Shown here piece by piece: positions 5,478 to 6,721 of a stretch of 6,721 nt of DNA. The stretch lies in NCBI GenBank assembly GCA_929200515.1, contig CAKNAD010000159.1, positions 1 to 6,721 on the forward strand. Reading direction: 5' to 3'. A program made the position numbers and the translations under genes. Positions within the stretch are counted from its first letter, which is position 1. Each line of letters opens with the position of its first letter. Under the pieces are notes generated by a model that did not search any database, was not told the DNA's origin, and saw only the letters and a program-made list of their open reading frames with translations. This stretch comes from Candidatus Gorgonimonas leptogorgiae. GTDB lineage: Bacteria > Pseudomonadota > Gammaproteobacteria > Pseudomonadales > Endozoicomonadaceae.

Positions 5478-6206
5478 GTGAAATGGACTTTATTTGTTAT
5501 TGTTGTATTATTAACTATCAGTTGTAGTATGTCTAATCAAACACAGCAAATACCTAAAGATAAACAAAAAGCTGTAGACAATTACCTAAATTTAGCCCAA
5601 GCATATTATGTGGGTGGTGCTTATGAGCAAGCTATTACACCGTTAAAACGAGCATCAGTTATTGACCCTAATTCTGCTAGTGTTTATGGAATGCTTGCGA
5701 TTATATATCAGGCTTTAGGCGAATATAAAACAGCAAAGCAGTTTTTTAAGCAAGCATTATCGATAAAATCATCGCCTTATATTTCAAGCATACGCAATAA
5801 TTATGCTATTTTCTTACTAGAAAACAAAGAGCATGCGGCGGCGTATTCTGAGTTTGTAAAAGTAACAGAAGATCTATCTTATACTAATAGAAGCCGTACA
5901 TTTGAAAATATGGGAATAACTTCAATGCGTATGCATAACTATGATCAAGCTATAAATGATTTTAATAATGCTTTGAGGTTAAATGACAACTTATTAGTTG
6001 CAAACAAAGAATTAGCAACGATTTATATGCAGAAAAATCAGCCAGAGTTAGCACTAAGTTTTTTTCGTAACTTTATGGCTAAAAATGATAAACCAACTGT
6101 AGAGCATTACCAGCTAGGTATTAAGATTGCTAAAAGTAATGGTTTAAACCAATATGCTAATGAACTAGCTAACAAGCTAGATAACTTATTAGCTGTCAAT
6201 AGATAG
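5478..6206 (+). CDS. pilF: PilF/PilW-like type IV pilus TPR lipoprotein
   Basis: A 242-aa tetratricopeptide protein of the PilF/PilW type. These are outer-membrane lipoproteins (pilotins) needed for assembly or localisation of the PilQ secretin ring and for stable type IV pili. An N-terminal signal (about 1-15) ends at C16 in a lipobox-like LLTISC. The -3 residue is Thr rather than the usual Leu, so lipidation is probable but not certain. About five TPRs follow (roughly 33-66, 67-100, 104-137, 141-174 and 175-205), with typical PNSASVYGMLAIIY and NYDQAINDFNNAL signatures. Length fits the family (about 240-260). It starts with GTG behind AGGAGA at 7 nt. Gammaproteobacterial pilF usually sits between rlmN and rodZ/ispG; here it lies between a DedA gene and grxD, so the locus is rearranged. 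A different TPR lipoprotein cannot be excluded. Confidence 0.78.
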   Translation: MKWTLFVIVVLLTISCSMSNQTQQIPKDKQKAVDNYLNLAQAYYVGGAYEQAITPLKRASVIDPNSASVYGMLAIIYQALGEYKTAKQFFKQALSIKSSPYISSIRNNYAIFLLENKEHAAAYSEFVKVTEDLSYTNRSRTFENMGITSMRMHNYDQAINDFNNALRLNDNLLVANKELATIYMQKNQPELALSFFRNFMAKNDKPTVEHYQLGIKIAKSNGLNQYANELANKLDNLLAVNR

Positions 6207-6234
6207 TAGTTTGCACATAAATAGGTTTTCTATT

Positions 6235-6274
6235 CAAAAAGTTTCTGCTAGATGATAAACATACTACTAGCAGA
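6235..6274 (-). terminator. Probable terminator of grxD
   Basis: TCTGCTAG (6244-6251) pairs perfectly with CTAGCAGA (6267-6274), an 8-bp stem with a 15-nt loop. On the minus strand it starts about 14 bases after the grxD stop and is followed by AACTTTTTG, a short T-run. The plus strand has no T-run after the stem, so it mainly serves grxD. It lies in the convergent gap with pilF and could also slow transcription from that side. Confidence 0.5.
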
Positions 6275-6287
6275 TAAACAGACAAAA

Positions 6288-6611
6288 CTATGCATCTTCT
6301 TGTACTTCATTTTCAATTAGGGTCTGTAATTCCCCAGATTGAAACATTTCAGTGATAATATCGCAGCCACCTATTAACTCACCGTTTATCCACAGTTGCG
6401 GAAATGTTGGCCAGTTGGCATATTTAGGTAATTCATAGCGAATATCTGGGTTAGCTAGTACATCTACATAAGCAAATTTTTTACCACATTGCATTAACAT
6501 ATTAACAGCGGTTGCAGAAAAGCCACATTGTGGGATATCTGGAGACCCTTTCATGTATAAAATAATCTGATTAGTTTTAATCTGCTCTTCAATTTGTTTT
6601 AAAGTATCCAT
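6288..6611 (-). CDS. grxD: Monothiol glutaredoxin GrxD (Grx4), CGFS type
   Basis: A cytoplasmic CGFS-type monothiol glutaredoxin. Family members bind a bridging [2Fe-2S] cluster with glutathione, pass clusters to target proteins and partner with BolA-type proteins. At 107 aa it has the family's usual single-domain length. The active site CGFS lies at 29-32. Glutathione-contacting elements are visible: K21 before the active site, the WPTFPQ cis-proline loop at 66-71, and the GGCD motif at 80-83. The N-terminal segment DTLKQIEEQIKTNQIILYMKG is typical of Grx4. The ATG has GAAG 7 nt upstream and a short leader from a TATAAT-type promoter. The gene is monocistronic and convergent with pilF. Its upstream flank is the second IS-like terminus, only a few bases beyond the promoter -35. 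The frame and all key residues are intact. Confidence 0.95.
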   Translation of the reverse strand: MDTLKQIEEQIKTNQIILYMKGSPDIPQCGFSATAVNMLMQCGKKFAYVDVLANPDIRYELPKYANWPTFPQLWINGELIGGCDIITEMFQSGELQTLIENEVQEDA

Positions 6612-6636
6612 AATAATTCTTCATATGTAAGTTTAA

Positions 6637-6665
6637 ATTATAAGTCTGTTAGTCTATCATATCAG
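6637..6665 (-). promoter_or_regulatory. Promoter of grxD
   Basis: On the minus strand, a consensus -10 TATAAT (6637-6642) lies exactly 17 bases after CTGATA (6660-6665), which matches the -35 consensus at four of six positions. Transcription would start near 6630, giving a leader of about 19 nt. The -35 lies directly beside the IS-like end that begins about 6668, so sequence further upstream has probably been replaced by the insertion. Confidence 0.6.
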
Positions 6666-6667
6666 CT

Positions 6668-6721
6668 GTGACATGCTCCCCGACCTAAAGGACGGGGCTT
6701 CTTGATTAAACAAGTGCTTCC
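6668..6721 (-). mobile_element. Probable second IS200/IS605-like terminus, stem-loop
   Basis: CCCCG (6678-6682) pairs with CGGGG (6693-6697). An A/A mismatch and CC/GG lie inside, with the loop TAAA. Read on the minus strand, the hairpin sits between AAG and AGCATGTCAC. Known: an arrangement of G/C-rich stem, TTTAGG-type loop and a following GATGTCA-like string is common at the 3' end of IS605-type tnpB genes. Inference: a minus-strand tnpB would lie to the right of the window, with this as its right end. The opposite orientation (a left end) is also possible. No transposase codons can be confirmed in these 54 bases. Confidence 0.55.

Noticed and set aside
1..6721. CRISPR array, toxin-antitoxin, phage or defence module
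   Set aside because: No regularly spaced repeats, no paired small overlapping genes of those kinds, and no nuclease, helicase or integrase motif in any supported frame.

Overview
The window is strongly AT-rich (roughly 30% GC by eye) and reads as gammaproteobacterial. It has a FliA-type sigma-28 factor, a PilF/PilW-like pilus lipoprotein, a CGFS monothiol glutaredoxin of the GrxD type, a DedA membrane protein and a tRNA-Thr(UGU) close to the enterobacterial one. The low GC and the displacement of fliA and pilF from their usual neighbours suggest a rearranged, possibly host-associated genome. I cannot name the genus.

Layout. Bases 1-44 carry a long stem-loop that looks like the terminus of an IS200/IS605 (TnpB) element. 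It is followed by an unrecognised 139-aa plus-strand gene (70-489), which converges on an unrecognised minus-strand gene for a putative exported, membrane-anchored protein (540-989). A gene-poor, very AT-rich stretch with a minus-strand terminator (1102-1139) follows. Then comes fliA on the minus strand (1300-2037), divergent from an M18 aspartyl aminopeptidase on the plus strand (2309-3592). A tRNA-Thr lies on the minus strand (3756-3831) behind a near-consensus promoter. A DedA-family protein with a large C-terminal membrane extension (4133-5350) and a PilF-like TPR lipoprotein (5478-6206) follow on the plus strand. grxD is convergent on the minus strand (6288-6611), with its own promoter. 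The last ~54 bases hold a second IS200/IS605-like stem-loop.

The two ends share the core ACCTAAAGGA inside similar stem-loops, so the window may be a contig that stopped at multicopy insertion sequences on both sides. The genes do not form one pathway. They are mostly solitary housekeeping or surface genes: peptide turnover, envelope lipid flipping, pilus assembly, Fe-S handling and a motility sigma factor. The two unrecognised genes lie next to the left IS end.

I see no CRISPR array, toxin-antitoxin pair, phage module or clear defence system. The items most worth a second look are the TnpB-type termini and the guide-like sequence beside them, a C-terminal DedA extension that resembles a PAP2 domain lacking its catalytic motifs, the orphan fliA, and the two unrecognised genes.
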